Assembly (NCBI RefSeq): GCF_003265325.1
Contig: NZ_QGNX01000011.1
Location: forward strand, 1 to 41,005
Origin: Oceanibium sediminis
GTDB lineage: Bacteria > Pseudomonadota > Alphaproteobacteria > Rhodobacterales > Rhodobacteraceae
Length of the DNA stretch: 41,005 bases
Direction of reading: 5' to 3'
Both the position numbers and the translations under genes were made by a program. The notes beneath the pieces were generated by a model. The model was not told the DNA's origin. It made no database searches and was given only the letters and a program-made list of their open reading frames with translations. Positions within the stretch are counted from its first letter, which is position 1; every line of letters starts with the position of its first letter. Below, one piece after another: positions 33,869-41,005 of this stretch.

Positions 33869-35050
33869 ATGCTTTATCATTTACGCAGGTTCTTTCTGAT
33901 CCTCTTGACCCTTGTGATCCTGCTGGTGGCGGCGGTGGTCGGCGTGGTCTGGTTCCTGTTCGCCGAAGGCAATCCCTATCCCGACCTGACCACCGCGCCG
34001 ATCCTGCCCGATGGCACCTTGCAGGCGGTGGTGGAAACCGACCTGCCGGTGGGCAACGTGGCGGTCTCGCCCGATGGGCGGCTGTTCTTCACGGTGCACC
34101 CGGAAAGCGCGTGGACCGGGCCGAAGCTCTATGAATGGGTGGACGGCGCGCCGGTCGCCTTCCCGTCCGAAGCGGAGCAGGCACGGCTGTTCCAAACGCC
34201 GCTCGGCCTCGACTTCGACAAGCGAAACCGGCTCTGGGTGGTGGATTCAGGGAACCACGGGTTCGGCACGCCGCAGCTTTTCGCCTTCGACATGGAAAGC
34301 GGGGCGGTGGTGCATCGCCACGCCTTCACGCCGGAAGTGGCGCCGAAGGGCTCGTTCCTGCAGGACTTGGCGGTGAACGCGGACGGGTCATGGGTCTATA
34401 TCGCGGATACCGGTTTCTGGGCGAAACGCCCGGCGCTGATCTCCTACGAAGTCGGCGTCGGCCTGGCGGGGCGCTTTCTGGAGCGCCATGAAACCGTGCT
34501 GCCGCGCAACTACCTGATCCGCACGGGGACGCGGGACATGAGCTATTTCGGCGGCCTTCTGTCGCTGAAGGTTGGGGTCGACGGAATCGCGCTGGGGCCC
34601 GACGATCAGTGGCTCTATTACGCGGCGATGAACCACGACAACCTTTACCGGGTGCCGGCGCGGCTTCTGCACAACCGCAACATCGACCATCTGAACATCG
34701 CGGTGGACATCGAGACGGTGTCGCGCAAGCCCCTGTCCGACGGCATCGCCGTGGACGGGCAGCGCAACGTCTACGTCACCGACGTGGAGCACGGCGCGCT
34801 GCACAGGGTCAACATCGACGGCGTCTCGGAAACGCTGATCAAGGACAGCCGCATCCGCTGGGCGGACGGGCTGGATTTCGGCCCGGACGGCGCGTTGTAC
34901 CTGTCTGACAGCGCCGTCCCCTCGCTGATCCTGCAGGACCGCCAGGTGCAGGAAGCGGCGGCACCGTTCACCATCTGGAAATTCACGCCGCCCCGCACGC
35001 CCGAGCCTGACGTGCTGCCCGGCAACGCGCCTGCCGGCGGATCCGACTGA
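33869..35050 (+). CDS. MRJP/yellow-family (SMP-30-like) secreted or membrane-anchored protein
   Basis: This 393-residue protein has an N-terminal hydrophobic anchor (residues 7-30) and then a six-bladed propeller with repeated motifs VAVSPDGRLFFTV, GLDFDKRNRLWVVD, LAVNADGSWVYIAD, IALGPDDQWLYYA and IAVDGQRNVYVTD. These fit the major royal jelly protein/yellow family and the related gluconolactonase-type proteins. Function in bacteria is unknown. It ends 17 bases before the stop of the convergent znuA. Confidence 0.8.
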   Translation: MLYHLRRFFLILLTLVILLVAAVVGVVWFLFAEGNPYPDLTTAPILPDGTLQAVVETDLPVGNVAVSPDGRLFFTVHPESAWTGPKLYEWVDGAPVAFPSEAEQARLFQTPLGLDFDKRNRLWVVDSGNHGFGTPQLFAFDMESGAVVHRHAFTPEVAPKGSFLQDLAVNADGSWVYIADTGFWAKRPALISYEVGVGLAGRFLERHETVLPRNYLIRTGTRDMSYFGGLLSLKVGVDGIALGPDDQWLYYAAMNHDNLYRVPARLLHNRNIDHLNIAVDIETVSRKPLSDGIAVDGQRNVYVTDVEHGALHRVNIDGVSETLIKDSRIRWADGLDFGPDGALYLSDSAVPSLILQDRQVQEAAAPFTIWKFTPPRTPEPDVLPGNAPAGGSD

Positions 35051-35066
35051 CACCGCTGCGCGGGGG

Positions 35067-36020
35067 TCAGTCCTCACAACTCCCGATAGCCGTCGCCAGG
35101 CCGTTCATCAGCGCGGGGTAAAGCTCCGCACCCGTGGGCAGCTGAAGACCGAGCGGGTCGATGATGACGACCTTCGCGCCGTGATCCTCGGCGAGGCTTC
35201 TGGCGAAACCGTCGCCGAGCTGCGGCTCGGCCAGGATGCAGGACGGTCCCGAGAGCCAGTCCCCGATCTGGCGCAAACGCGCCGCGCCGGGCGCGCTGGC
35301 ATCCCCCGGCGCGATCGCGCCGCGCACGGTCAGGCCGAAATGCGCCTCGAAATACTGCAGGACGTCATGGGTGACGACCAGCGTCGTGCCCGGATCGGGC
35401 AGGGCATCCGCGACCGCCACCTCGAGGCTTTCCAGGTCCCCTGCGAAGGCCCGGGCATTGGCGGCGTATGTCTCTGCCCCGGCAGGGTCGAGGGTGGAAA
35501 GCTGCCCGGCAATCGCCTCGGCGATGCGCGCCGCGTTCGCGGAGTCGAGCCAGATATGCGGGTCCATTGCCGCCGTGTCTGCATGTGACTCTGCATCTGC
35601 ACCCGGGGCGTGATCATGGTCATGATCATGGTCGTGCTCGTGGGCGCCGCCCGGCGGGGCGAAGGCCGCATCCCGGCGCAGATCGAGCAGCACCAGCCCA
35701 GGCGTCTCCATCAGCGCAAGGTGCCGGGCATCCCCGGCCAGCGCGTCGAGCGCGCGCTCCAACCAGGGGGTCAGCGCCGGGCCTGTCCAAATCACCAGGT
35801 CCGCATCCGCCAGGGCGCGGGCCTCGGACGGGCGCAGGGCGGCGCTGTGCGGGTCGCTGCCGGGGGGCAGGATCAGCCCGGGCGTGCCGACGCCCGCCAT
35901 GACCCGCGCGGCGATGGCGTGGATCGGGGGCACATCGGCCAGAACGTTGGGGGCGGCCTGCGCCGCTGGTGCCGTGACAAGGGCGATCAGTATCGCAAGC
36001 CTGCGGAAGGGGTGTTTCAA
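35067..36020 (-). CDS. znuA: Zinc-binding periplasmic protein
   Basis: This 317-residue cluster A-I metal-binding protein has a signal peptide (to about residue 22, PAAQA), zinc-ligand candidates His34 (PPIHAI), His58 (DPHSA) and His155 (DPHIWL), and the His/Asp-rich loop HEHDHDHDHDH of ZnuA around residues 127-137. It captures zinc for ZnuBC. No ATG or GTG fits the signal peptide; the TTG at 36020, with GGAG seven bases upstream, is the likely start. A Zur-box-like site is 39 bases upstream. It is separated from zur-znuCB by two plus-strand genes. Confidence 0.9.
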   Translation of the reverse strand: MKHPFRRLAILIALVTAPAAQAAPNVLADVPPIHAIAARVMAGVGTPGLILPPGSDPHSAALRPSEARALADADLVIWTGPALTPWLERALDALAGDARHLALMETPGLVLLDLRRDAAFAPPGGAHEHDHDHDHDHAPGADAESHADTAAMDPHIWLDSANAARIAEAIAGQLSTLDPAGAETYAANARAFAGDLESLEVAVADALPDPGTTLVVTHDVLQYFEAHFGLTVRGAIAPGDASAPGAARLRQIGDWLSGPSCILAEPQLGDGFARSLAEDHGAKVVIIDPLGLQLPTGAELYPALMNGLATAIGSCED

Positions 36021-36058
36021 GATGCGCTCCGGTGGTTGTGGTGCCGTGGGGAGGGTTT

Positions 36059-36078
36059 GTAATGATATACTATAACGT
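36059..36078. promoter_or_regulatory. Zur-box-like site upstream of znuA
   Basis: GTAATGATATACTATAACGT is an AT-rich imperfect palindrome resembling Zur boxes; its minus-strand TATAGT/TATATC could also act as a -10 region. It lies 39 bases before the znuA start and 91 bases before gcdH on the other strand. Confidence 0.75.
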
Positions 36079-36168
36079 TCGCAATTCGAAAATCGCGGCA
36101 ACAGGCCGCCCTTGCCAAGGGCGCGCTGTCGAACGACATAATGGGGCCAACCGAAAAGGGAGATTTCG

Positions 36169-37383
36169 ATGCCAAAGGACGTGCCGGCCAAGGATGCCCC
36201 GGACATGAGCGCCTTCGCCTGGGCGGATCCGCTGCTTCTGGACGACCAACTGAGCGAGGAGGAGCGGATGGTGCGCGACGCGGCGCGCAGCTTCGCCGAT
36301 GACGTGCTCGCGCCCCGGGTCATCGCCGCCTACCGCGACGAGGTGGTGGACCCCGGCCTGTTCCCGCTGATGGGCGAATTCGGCCTGCTGGGCGTGACCC
36401 TGCCCGAGGAATACGGCGGCGCGGGCGCGTCCTACGTCGCCTACGGCCAGGTCGCGCGGGAAGTGGAGCGGATCGACAGCGGCTACCGCTCGATGATGAG
36501 CGTGCAGTCGAGCCTCGTGATCTATCCCATTTACGCCTACGGCTCGGAGGAGCAGAGGCGGAAATACCTGCCCGGCCTGGCCGCGGGCACGCTGATCGGC
36601 TGTTTCGGGCTGACCGAGCCGGACGCGGGTTCGGACCCGTCGGGGATGAAGACCCGGGCGGAAAAGACCGCCACCGGCTACCGGCTGTCAGGGTCGAAGA
36701 TGTGGATCTCCAACAGCCCGATCGCGGATGTCTTCGTGGTCTGGGCGAAGTCCGACGCCCATGACGGCAAGATCCGCGGCTTCGTGCTGGAAAAGGGCAT
36801 GAAGGGCCTGTCCGCGCCCAAGATAGGCGGCAAGCTGAGCCTGCGCGCCAGCGTCACGGGCGAGATCGTGATGGACGGGGTCGAGGTGGGCGAGGCCGCG
36901 CTGCTGCCCGGCGTGCAGGGCCTGAAGGGGCCCTTCGGCTGCCTGAACCGCGCGCGCTACGGCATATCCTGGGGGGTGACGGGCGCGGCGGAGTTCTGCT
37001 GGCACGCCGCGCGCCAGTACGGGCTGGAGCGTAAGCAGTTCGGCAAGCCGCTGGCGCAGACGCAGCTGTTCCAGAAGAAACTGGCCGACATGCAGACCGA
37101 GATCGTGCTGGCGCAACAGGCTTCCCTGCGGGTGGGGCGTCTGATGGACGAGGGCCGCGCCGCGCCCGAGATGATCAGCCTGGTGAAGCGCAACAACTGC
37201 GGCAAGGCGCTGGACATCGCGCGGATGGCCCGCGACATGCACGGGGGCAACGGTATCCAGGAGGATTACCAGGTGATGCGCCACGCGGCGAACCTGGAGA
37301 CGGTGAACACCTACGAGGGCACGCACGACGTGCACGCGCTGATCCTGGGCCGCGCGCAGACCGGATTGCAGGCGTTTTTCTGA
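36169..37383 (+). CDS. gcdH: Glutaryl-CoA dehydrogenase
   Basis: This 404-residue acyl-CoA dehydrogenase closely fits GcdH, which converts glutaryl-CoA to crotonyl-CoA and CO2 in lysine and tryptophan breakdown. The catalytic Glu383 lies in [11 protein letters not shown], the FAD/substrate region is [16 protein letters not shown] at 145-160, and the family-typical RYGISWG (263-269) and MHGGNGI (358-363) are present. AAGGGAGATTTCG precedes the ATG. It stands alone and divergent from znuA. No CoA-transferase or other glutarate gene is adjacent. Confidence 0.92.
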   Translation: MPKDVPAKDAPDMSAFAWADPLLLDDQLSEEERMVRDAARSFADDVLAPRVIAAYRDEVVDPGLFPLMGEFGLLGVTLPEEYGGAGASYVAYGQVAREVERIDSGYRSMMSVQSSLVIYPIYAYGSEEQRRKYLPGLAAGTLIGCFGLTEPDAGSDPSGMKTRAEKTATGYRLSGSKMWISNSPIADVFVVWAKSDAHDGKIRGFVLEKGMKGLSAPKIGGKLSLRASVTGEIVMDGVEVGEAALLPGVQGLKGPFGCLNRARYGISWGVTGAAEFCWHAARQYGLERKQFGKPLAQTQLFQKKLADMQTEIVLAQQASLRVGRLMDEGRAAPEMISLVKRNNCGKALDIARMARDMHGGNGIQEDYQVMRHAANLETVNTYEGTHDVHALILGRAQTGLQAFF

Positions 37384-37388
37384 ACCAA

Positions 37389-37457
37389 GGCAGCGGAGGC
37401 CCGCTGGCGCGGGCCATTCCCTTTCCCCCCATCCTGTCGGATGGGGCCTCCGCCGCC
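37389..37457. repeat. Three-way-junction-like structured intergenic element
   Basis: GGCAGCGGAGGC (37389-37400) and GCCTCCGCCGCC (37446-37457) pair with one mismatch. Between them are hairpins GCCCGC/GCGGGC (loop TGGC) and CCCCATCC/GGATGGGG (37427-37446, loop TGTC) linked by CATTCCC. The arrangement recurs at 28321-28415. It begins six bases after the gcdH stop and may be a terminator, a REP-like element or a small RNA. Confidence 0.6.
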
Positions 37458-37524
37458 CGGGGCCAAGGGACGCCCCAAGGCCGGGAATGGGGGCGGCTTG
37501 AGTTGGCAGGTGCGGTTTGCCGAG

Positions 37525-37641
37525 AGGATCGGCAGGCGATCCTGGTCGAGCGTCGCACGAAGACCGCCCCCGCCTCAAGGACGGGGCGCTGGCGCGCTCG
37601 CCCGTGCCGGGCGATCCTTGACCCGGGCGCGGTCTTCGTGC
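37525..37641. repeat. Hairpin plus 87-base nested palindrome before the bhcR 3' end
   Basis: AGGATCG/CGATCCT (37525-37543) forms a hairpin. GCACGAAGACCGC (37555-37567) and GCGGTCTTCGTGC (37629-37641) are perfect 13-base inverted repeats. Inside them TCAAGGA (37574-37580) and TCCTTGA (37615-37621) pair, enclosing a further GGGCG/CGCCC. The whole can fold as one long stem. No protein-like frame was recognised in 37384-37663. Confidence 0.6.
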
Positions 37642-37663
37642 TTTTGCCCCATGATGTGGCGCG

Positions 37664-38542
37664 TCAGGTTGGGGCCTGCCCCCCGATCGCGGCCGAGATC
37701 TCGGCCGCGGCGGCCTTGACCGCGGCGCTGCTTTCGGCGACCTGCGCGTCCGGCAGGCGGCTTTCCGGGCCGGAGATCGAGACGCCCGCCGCCGGCTCTC
37801 CGTGGACGTTGAAGACCGGGGCCGCGATGCAGCGCATCCCGAGCGTGCGTTCCTGGTTGTCGAGGCTGACCCCCGTGGCGCGGATCCGGGCGAGGTCGGC
37901 GCGCAGCGCGTCCTCGGTCTTCAGCGTATGCTCGGTGAAGCCGGTCAGCGGGTGGCTGGCGATCCAGCGGTCCAGCCGGTCATCCGGAAAATGCGCGAGC
38001 AGCGCCTTGCCGATTCCGGAGGCGTGCATCGGGCTTTGCTTGCCTGGCGGAAAGAAGGCGCGGATCGAGGCGTGGGTTTCGACCTGGCTGACGAACAGGA
38101 CCGCGTCGCCGGTTTCAATCCCGAGGTTTGCCGTCTCTCCGGTCTGTTCCATCAGGCGGCGCAGCACCGGGCGGGCGCGCTCGACCACGCTGGTGCGCCG
38201 CAGAAAGGACGCGCCGATGCGATAGGCGCCCGGCCCGACGTGCCAGCTTTGGGTCGCCTCGTCGAACTCGGCGATGCCGTGTTGTTGCAGCGTCACCAGC
38301 ACGCGGTAGACCGTCGCCGGGGACTGGTCCAGCGCCTCGGCCAGGGTGGTCAGCCCGGAGGATTCGACCTGCGCGAGGCGTTCGAGCACTGTCATCGCCC
38401 GATCGAGCGCGCGGATGGTATTCTGCTCTGTGCGGTCGTCGAAAGCCTTGGGGCGTCCGCGTTGCCGCTTGGTGTCTCTCTCGGCCAGAACGGGGCCCTC
38501 CTTTTGGTGAAACCTTTGGCTTCCAGGATGCCGGATGGGCAT
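37664..38542 (-). CDS. bhcR: BhcR, IclR-family regulator of the beta-hydroxyaspartate cycle
   Basis: This protein of up to 292 residues has an N-terminal winged helix (ALDRAMTVLERLAQVE, TLAEALDQSPATVYRVLVTL) and a C-terminal IclR effector domain (GETANLGIETGDAVLFVSQ, MHASGIGKALLAHF). Divergent position to bhcABC identifies BhcR, known to sense glyoxylate and control the bhc genes. The ATG at 38542 has no ribosome site. AAAAGGAGG lies about ten bases before a CTG at 38488, so the true start may be shorter. The first 30 residues are basic (RQRGRPKAF) and precede the helix-turn-helix. Confidence 0.88.
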   Translation of the reverse strand: MPIRHPGSQRFHQKEGPVLAERDTKRQRGRPKAFDDRTEQNTIRALDRAMTVLERLAQVESSGLTTLAEALDQSPATVYRVLVTLQQHGIAEFDEATQSWHVGPGAYRIGASFLRRTSVVERARPVLRRLMEQTGETANLGIETGDAVLFVSQVETHASIRAFFPPGKQSPMHASGIGKALLAHFPDDRLDRWIASHPLTGFTEHTLKTEDALRADLARIRATGVSLDNQERTLGMRCIAAPVFNVHGEPAAGVSISGPESRLPDAQVAESSAAVKAAAAEISAAIGGQAPT

Positions 38543-38578
38543 TGAAAAAAGCCAAGGTGCTGTAAGTAAAAGGTATAT

Positions 38579-38645
38579 CGGAATATTTCGCGATACGAAA
38601 AATTAAAACAAAAAAATTGGCGGTTGGCAAGGTGCGGCCTATGTT
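38579..38645. promoter_or_regulatory. bhc divergent promoter region with palindromes
   Basis: In this AT-rich gap lie CGGAATATTTCG (38579-38590, one mismatch) and TTTCG-N5-CGAAA (38586-38600), overlapping inverted repeats of a size fitting an IclR-type operator. A candidate promoter for bhcA follows: TTGGCG (38617-38622), 17 bases, TATGTT (38640-38645), and the start codon at 38670. Confidence 0.6.
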
Positions 38646-38669
38646 GCCCGGGAACCAGGAGGAATCGCC

Positions 38670-39860
38670 ATGACAAGTCAGAACCCGGTCTTCATTCCCG
38701 GCCCGACGAATATCCCGGATGCGTTGCGCAAGGCCTGTGACATGGCCACGCTGGATCACCGCAGCCCTGCCTTCCGCGCCATCTTCGAGCCGGCGGTCGC
38801 GGGCGTGCGCAAGGTGCTGGGCATGGAGGAGGGCGAGGTGGTCATCTTTCCCGCCACGGGGACCGGCGGTTGGGAAGCCTCCATCGCGAACACGCTCAGC
38901 CGTGGGGATACGGTTCTGGCGGCGCGGCACGGCATGTTCTCGCATCGCTGGATCGACCTCTGCCAGCGCCACGGTCTGAACGTCCGGGTGATCGAGACGC
39001 CCTGGGGCGAGGGCGCCCCCGTCGCCGCCTTCGAGGAAGCACTGAAGGCCGACACCGGGCATGAGATCAAGGCGGTCCTGGCCACCCATAACGAGACGGC
39101 GACCGGCGTGCGCTCGGACATCAAGGGCGTGCGCGGTGCGATCGACGCGGCGGGGCATCCGGCGTTGTTCATGGTGGACGGGGTCAGCTCCATCGGCTCG
39201 ATGCCGTTCGAGATGAGCGCCTGGGGCATCGACCTGGCGGTCACGGGCTCGCAAAAGGGGTTCATGCTGCCCGCGGGCCTGTCCATCGTCGGGATCAGCC
39301 CCAAGGCGCTGGCGAAGATGGAAGACGCCCGCCTGGCGCGCTGCTTCTTCGATTTCCGCGACATGCTGAACAGCTACAAGACCGGCGGTTATCCCTTCAC
39401 GCCCGCGGTGGGCCTGCTGAACGGCTTGGCGGTATCCGTCGACATGCTGCTGAGCGAGGGGCTCGACAATGTTTATGCGCGCCATGCCCGCATCGCGGAA
39501 GGCGTGCGCCGGGCGGTTGCGGCCTGGGGTATGAAACCCTGCGCCGCGCGCCCTGCGCTGTATTCCGAAACGGTGACGGCGGTTGTCGTGCCCGAGGGGT
39601 TCAACGGCACCGATGTCGTGACACAGGCGGCCAAGGTTTATGAAGTTGCTTTCGGCGTCGGCCTCGGAGAGGTTGCCGGCAAGGTGTTCCGCATCGGGCA
39701 CCTTGGCTCGCTGACCGAAGTCATGGCGCTGTCGGGCCTTGCCACCGCCGAAATGGCGATGGCGGACCTTGGATATCCGATCAAGCTGGGCTCCGGCGTT
39801 GCCGCCGCTCAGGAATACTACCGCGAGAAAGGAGAAGTCGCCGCGCTGGCGGCGGAGTGA
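38670..39860 (+). CDS. bhcA: L-aspartate-glyoxylate aminotransferase (BHAC)
   Basis: This 396-residue class V (SGAT/AGAT-type) aminotransferase has PLP-binding Asp170 in FMVDGVSS and the Schiff-base Lys196 in VTGSQKGFML. The N-terminal FIPGPTNIP is the family's substrate region. In the beta-hydroxyaspartate cycle BhcA transfers the amino group of aspartate to glyoxylate, giving glycine and oxaloacetate. Identification rests on the gene order bhcR | bhcA bhcB bhcC; alone it could be read as serine-glyoxylate aminotransferase. CAGGAGGAATCGCC is a strong ribosome site. The bhcB ATG directly follows the stop. Confidence 0.92.
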   Translation: MTSQNPVFIPGPTNIPDALRKACDMATLDHRSPAFRAIFEPAVAGVRKVLGMEEGEVVIFPATGTGGWEASIANTLSRGDTVLAARHGMFSHRWIDLCQRHGLNVRVIETPWGEGAPVAAFEEALKADTGHEIKAVLATHNETATGVRSDIKGVRGAIDAAGHPALFMVDGVSSIGSMPFEMSAWGIDLAVTGSQKGFMLPAGLSIVGISPKALAKMEDARLARCFFDFRDMLNSYKTGGYPFTPAVGLLNGLAVSVDMLLSEGLDNVYARHARIAEGVRRAVAAWGMKPCAARPALYSETVTAVVVPEGFNGTDVVTQAAKVYEVAFGVGLGEVAGKVFRIGHLGSLTEVMALSGLATAEMAMADLGYPIKLGSGVAAAQEYYREKGEVAALAAE

Positions 39861-40850
39861 ATGATGAAGGACGCCGTACCCGAGTATATCCCGACCTATG
39901 ACGATGTCCTGGCCGCGCATGAGCGGATCAGGCCGCATATCCATCGCACGCCCGTGCTCACATCGAGCTACCTGAACGGGCTGACCGGCGCGGAGCTGTT
40001 CTTCAAATGCGAGAACTTCCAGAAGGCCGGCGCGTTCAAGGTGCGCGGCGCCTCGAACGCGGTCTTCGGCCTGTCCGACGAAATGGCCGAAAAGGGCGTC
40101 GCGACGCATTCCAGCGGCAACCACGCGCTCAGCCTCAGCTATGCGGCCGGGCGGCGGGGTATTCCCTGCCACGTGGTCATGCCGCGCACCGCGCCGCAGG
40201 CCAAGAAGGACGCGGTGAAGGGGTATGGCGGGATCATCACCGAATGCGAACCCTCTACTTCTTCGCGCGAGGCGGTCTTTGCCGAGGTGCAGGCCGCCAC
40301 GGGCGCGGAGTTCGTGCACCCCTACAATGACCCCCGGGTGATCGCGGGGCAGGGCACCTGCAGCCGCGAGTTCATGGAACAGGTCACGGACATGACCGGC
40401 GGACCGGTGGACATGATGGTCGCGCCCATCGGGGGCGGGGGCATGATCTCGGGCACCTGCCTGACGCTGTCCAACATCGCGCCGGACGTCCAGATCATCG
40501 CCTCCGAGCCGGAGCAGGCGGACGACGCCGCGCGCAGCTTCAAGGCCGGGCATATCATCGCGGACGATGCGCCGGACACCGTGGCCGATGGGCTGAAGGT
40601 GCCCCTGAAGGAGCTGACATGGCACTTCGTGCGCAACCACGTCACCGACATCCTGACCGCCAGCGAGGAAGAGATCATCGACGCGATGAAGCTGACCTGG
40701 CAGCGGATGAAGATCGTGATGGAGCCGAGCTGCGCCGTGCCGCTGGCCACCATCCTGAAGAACAAGGACCGATTTGCCGGCAAGCGGGTCGGCGTCATCA
40801 TCACCGGGGGGAATGTCGATCTCGACCGTCTGCCCTGGATCAAATCATGA
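39861..40850 (+). CDS. bhcB: beta-Hydroxyaspartate dehydratase (BHAC)
   Basis: This 329-residue fold-type II PLP enzyme resembles threonine dehydratase and serine racemase. Lys60 in KAGAFKVRGA carries PLP, SSGNHA (84-89) binds substrate, and GGGGMISG (near 193) cradles the phosphate. In the cycle it converts beta-hydroxyaspartate to iminosuccinate. The frame starts with two ATGs; the second at 39864 has better spacing from GGAG. It directly follows bhcA. The gene order supports bhcB rather than a generic threonine dehydratase. Confidence 0.92.
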   Translation: MMKDAVPEYIPTYDDVLAAHERIRPHIHRTPVLTSSYLNGLTGAELFFKCENFQKAGAFKVRGASNAVFGLSDEMAEKGVATHSSGNHALSLSYAAGRRGIPCHVVMPRTAPQAKKDAVKGYGGIITECEPSTSSREAVFAEVQAATGAEFVHPYNDPRVIAGQGTCSREFMEQVTDMTGGPVDMMVAPIGGGGMISGTCLTLSNIAPDVQIIASEPEQADDAARSFKAGHIIADDAPDTVADGLKVPLKELTWHFVRNHVTDILTASEEEIIDAMKLTWQRMKIVMEPSCAVPLATILKNKDRFAGKRVGVIITGGNVDLDRLPWIKS

Positions 40851-40865
40851 ATTGGGGAGTTTGAT

Positions 40866-41005
40866 ATGCCTGCATTCGACAATCTCGACGACCTTGAGGT
40901 CGGTTTCGACGTTCCCGCACTTCCGGGGATGGACGAGGCGGACATCCAGACGCCCTGCCTGGTGCTGGACCTGGACGCGCTGGAGCGCAACATCAAGAAG
41001 ATGGG
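40866..41005 (+). CDS. bhcC: beta-Hydroxyaspartate aldolase, N-terminal fragment (BHAC)
   Basis: Only the first 46 codons lie in the window; the gene runs off the right edge. IQTPCLVLDLDALERNI is the start of D-threonine aldolase/DSD1-type PLP enzymes, where the next Lys will bind PLP. In the cycle BhcC condenses glycine and glyoxylate to beta-hydroxyaspartate. It starts 15 bases after bhcB, with GGGGAG upstream. bhcD (iminosuccinate reductase) is expected next but not visible. Confidence 0.9.
   Translation, partial: MPAFDNLDDLEVGFDVPALPGMDEADIQTPCLVLDLDALERNIKKM

Noticed and set aside
9668-35050. A sulfoglycolysis (sulfo-Entner-Doudoroff) pathway suggested by IlvD/Edd dehydratase, YihU-like reductase, SDRs and a gluconolactonase-like propeller
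   Set aside because: The genes are spread over 25 kb on both strands in different operons, and no aldolase or sulfonate-specific transporter is seen. Only the YihU-like loop remains suggestive.
38115-40640. 841-codon minus-strand frame across bhcR, bhcA and bhcB
   Set aside because: Antisense of BHAC genes; composition typical of a shadow.
1-41005. CRISPR arrays, tRNA or rRNA genes, insertion sequences, prophage or toxin-antitoxin genes
   Set aside because: Read for but no supporting repeats, cloverleaf sequence, transposase or phage proteins were found.

Overview
The window looks like chromosomal DNA of a high-GC alphaproteobacterium, most probably a Rhodobacterales/Roseobacter-group member. 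The evidence is codon use with very GC-rich third positions, a GTTC-N7-GTTC LexA box of the alphaproteobacterial type, a choXWV-betA choline operon, TRAP transport and, at the right edge, the beta-hydroxyaspartate cycle (BHAC) genes typical of marine alphaproteobacteria. I found no rRNA, tRNA, CRISPR array, transposase or phage gene.

Layout. 0.2-2.6 kb: SOS mutagenesis operon imuA-imuB behind a LexA box. 2.8-7.4 kb: choline uptake and oxidation (choX, choW, choV, betA), with a REP-like double hairpin between choX and choW. 7.5-15.7 kb: mixed single genes: LysE-type exporter, endonuclease/exonuclease/phosphatase protein, a membrane protein, an IlvD/Edd sugar-acid dehydratase, a rhodanese, a SIMPL protein, an SDR, a TPM/zinc-ribbon protein and a DMT transporter. 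15.8-27.4 kb: a long minus-strand cluster read as TRAP transporter (dctP, dctQ, dctM), UxaA-type dehydratase, Gfo/Idh/MocA oxidoreductase, phytanoyl-CoA dioxygenase-like enzyme, DAO-type FAD oxidoreductase, YihU/3-hydroxyisobutyrate-dehydrogenase-like reductase, SDR and a DUF4153 membrane protein. It looks like a catabolic route for a substrate I cannot name. A divergent GntR/FCD regulator controls its head, and the palindrome TTGGTATACCAA occurs both there and near a D-2-hydroxyacid dehydrogenase 2 kb away.

29.5-36.1 kb: a DAO-type FAD oxidoreductase with a possible 29-residue coupled leader ORF, then the zinc-uptake set zur-znuC-znuB and, separated by a universal stress protein and an MRJP-like protein, znuA. 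Zur-box-like palindromes lie upstream of both zur and znuA. 36.2-37.4 kb: glutaryl-CoA dehydrogenase. 37.4-37.7 kb: a gene-free stretch full of nested inverted repeats. 37.7-41.0 kb: bhcR and, divergently, bhcA, bhcB and the start of bhcC (cut by the window end; bhcD presumably follows). This cycle turns glyoxylate plus glycine into C4 compounds.

How it fits together (inference): choline uptake and oxidation can feed the betaine-to-glycine route, DAO-type oxidases and 2-hydroxyacid dehydrogenases handle C2/C3 intermediates, and the BHAC assimilates glyoxylate. The least explained content is the TRAP/UxaA/PhyH/DAO cluster and the structured elements between convergent genes near 28.3 and 37.4 kb.
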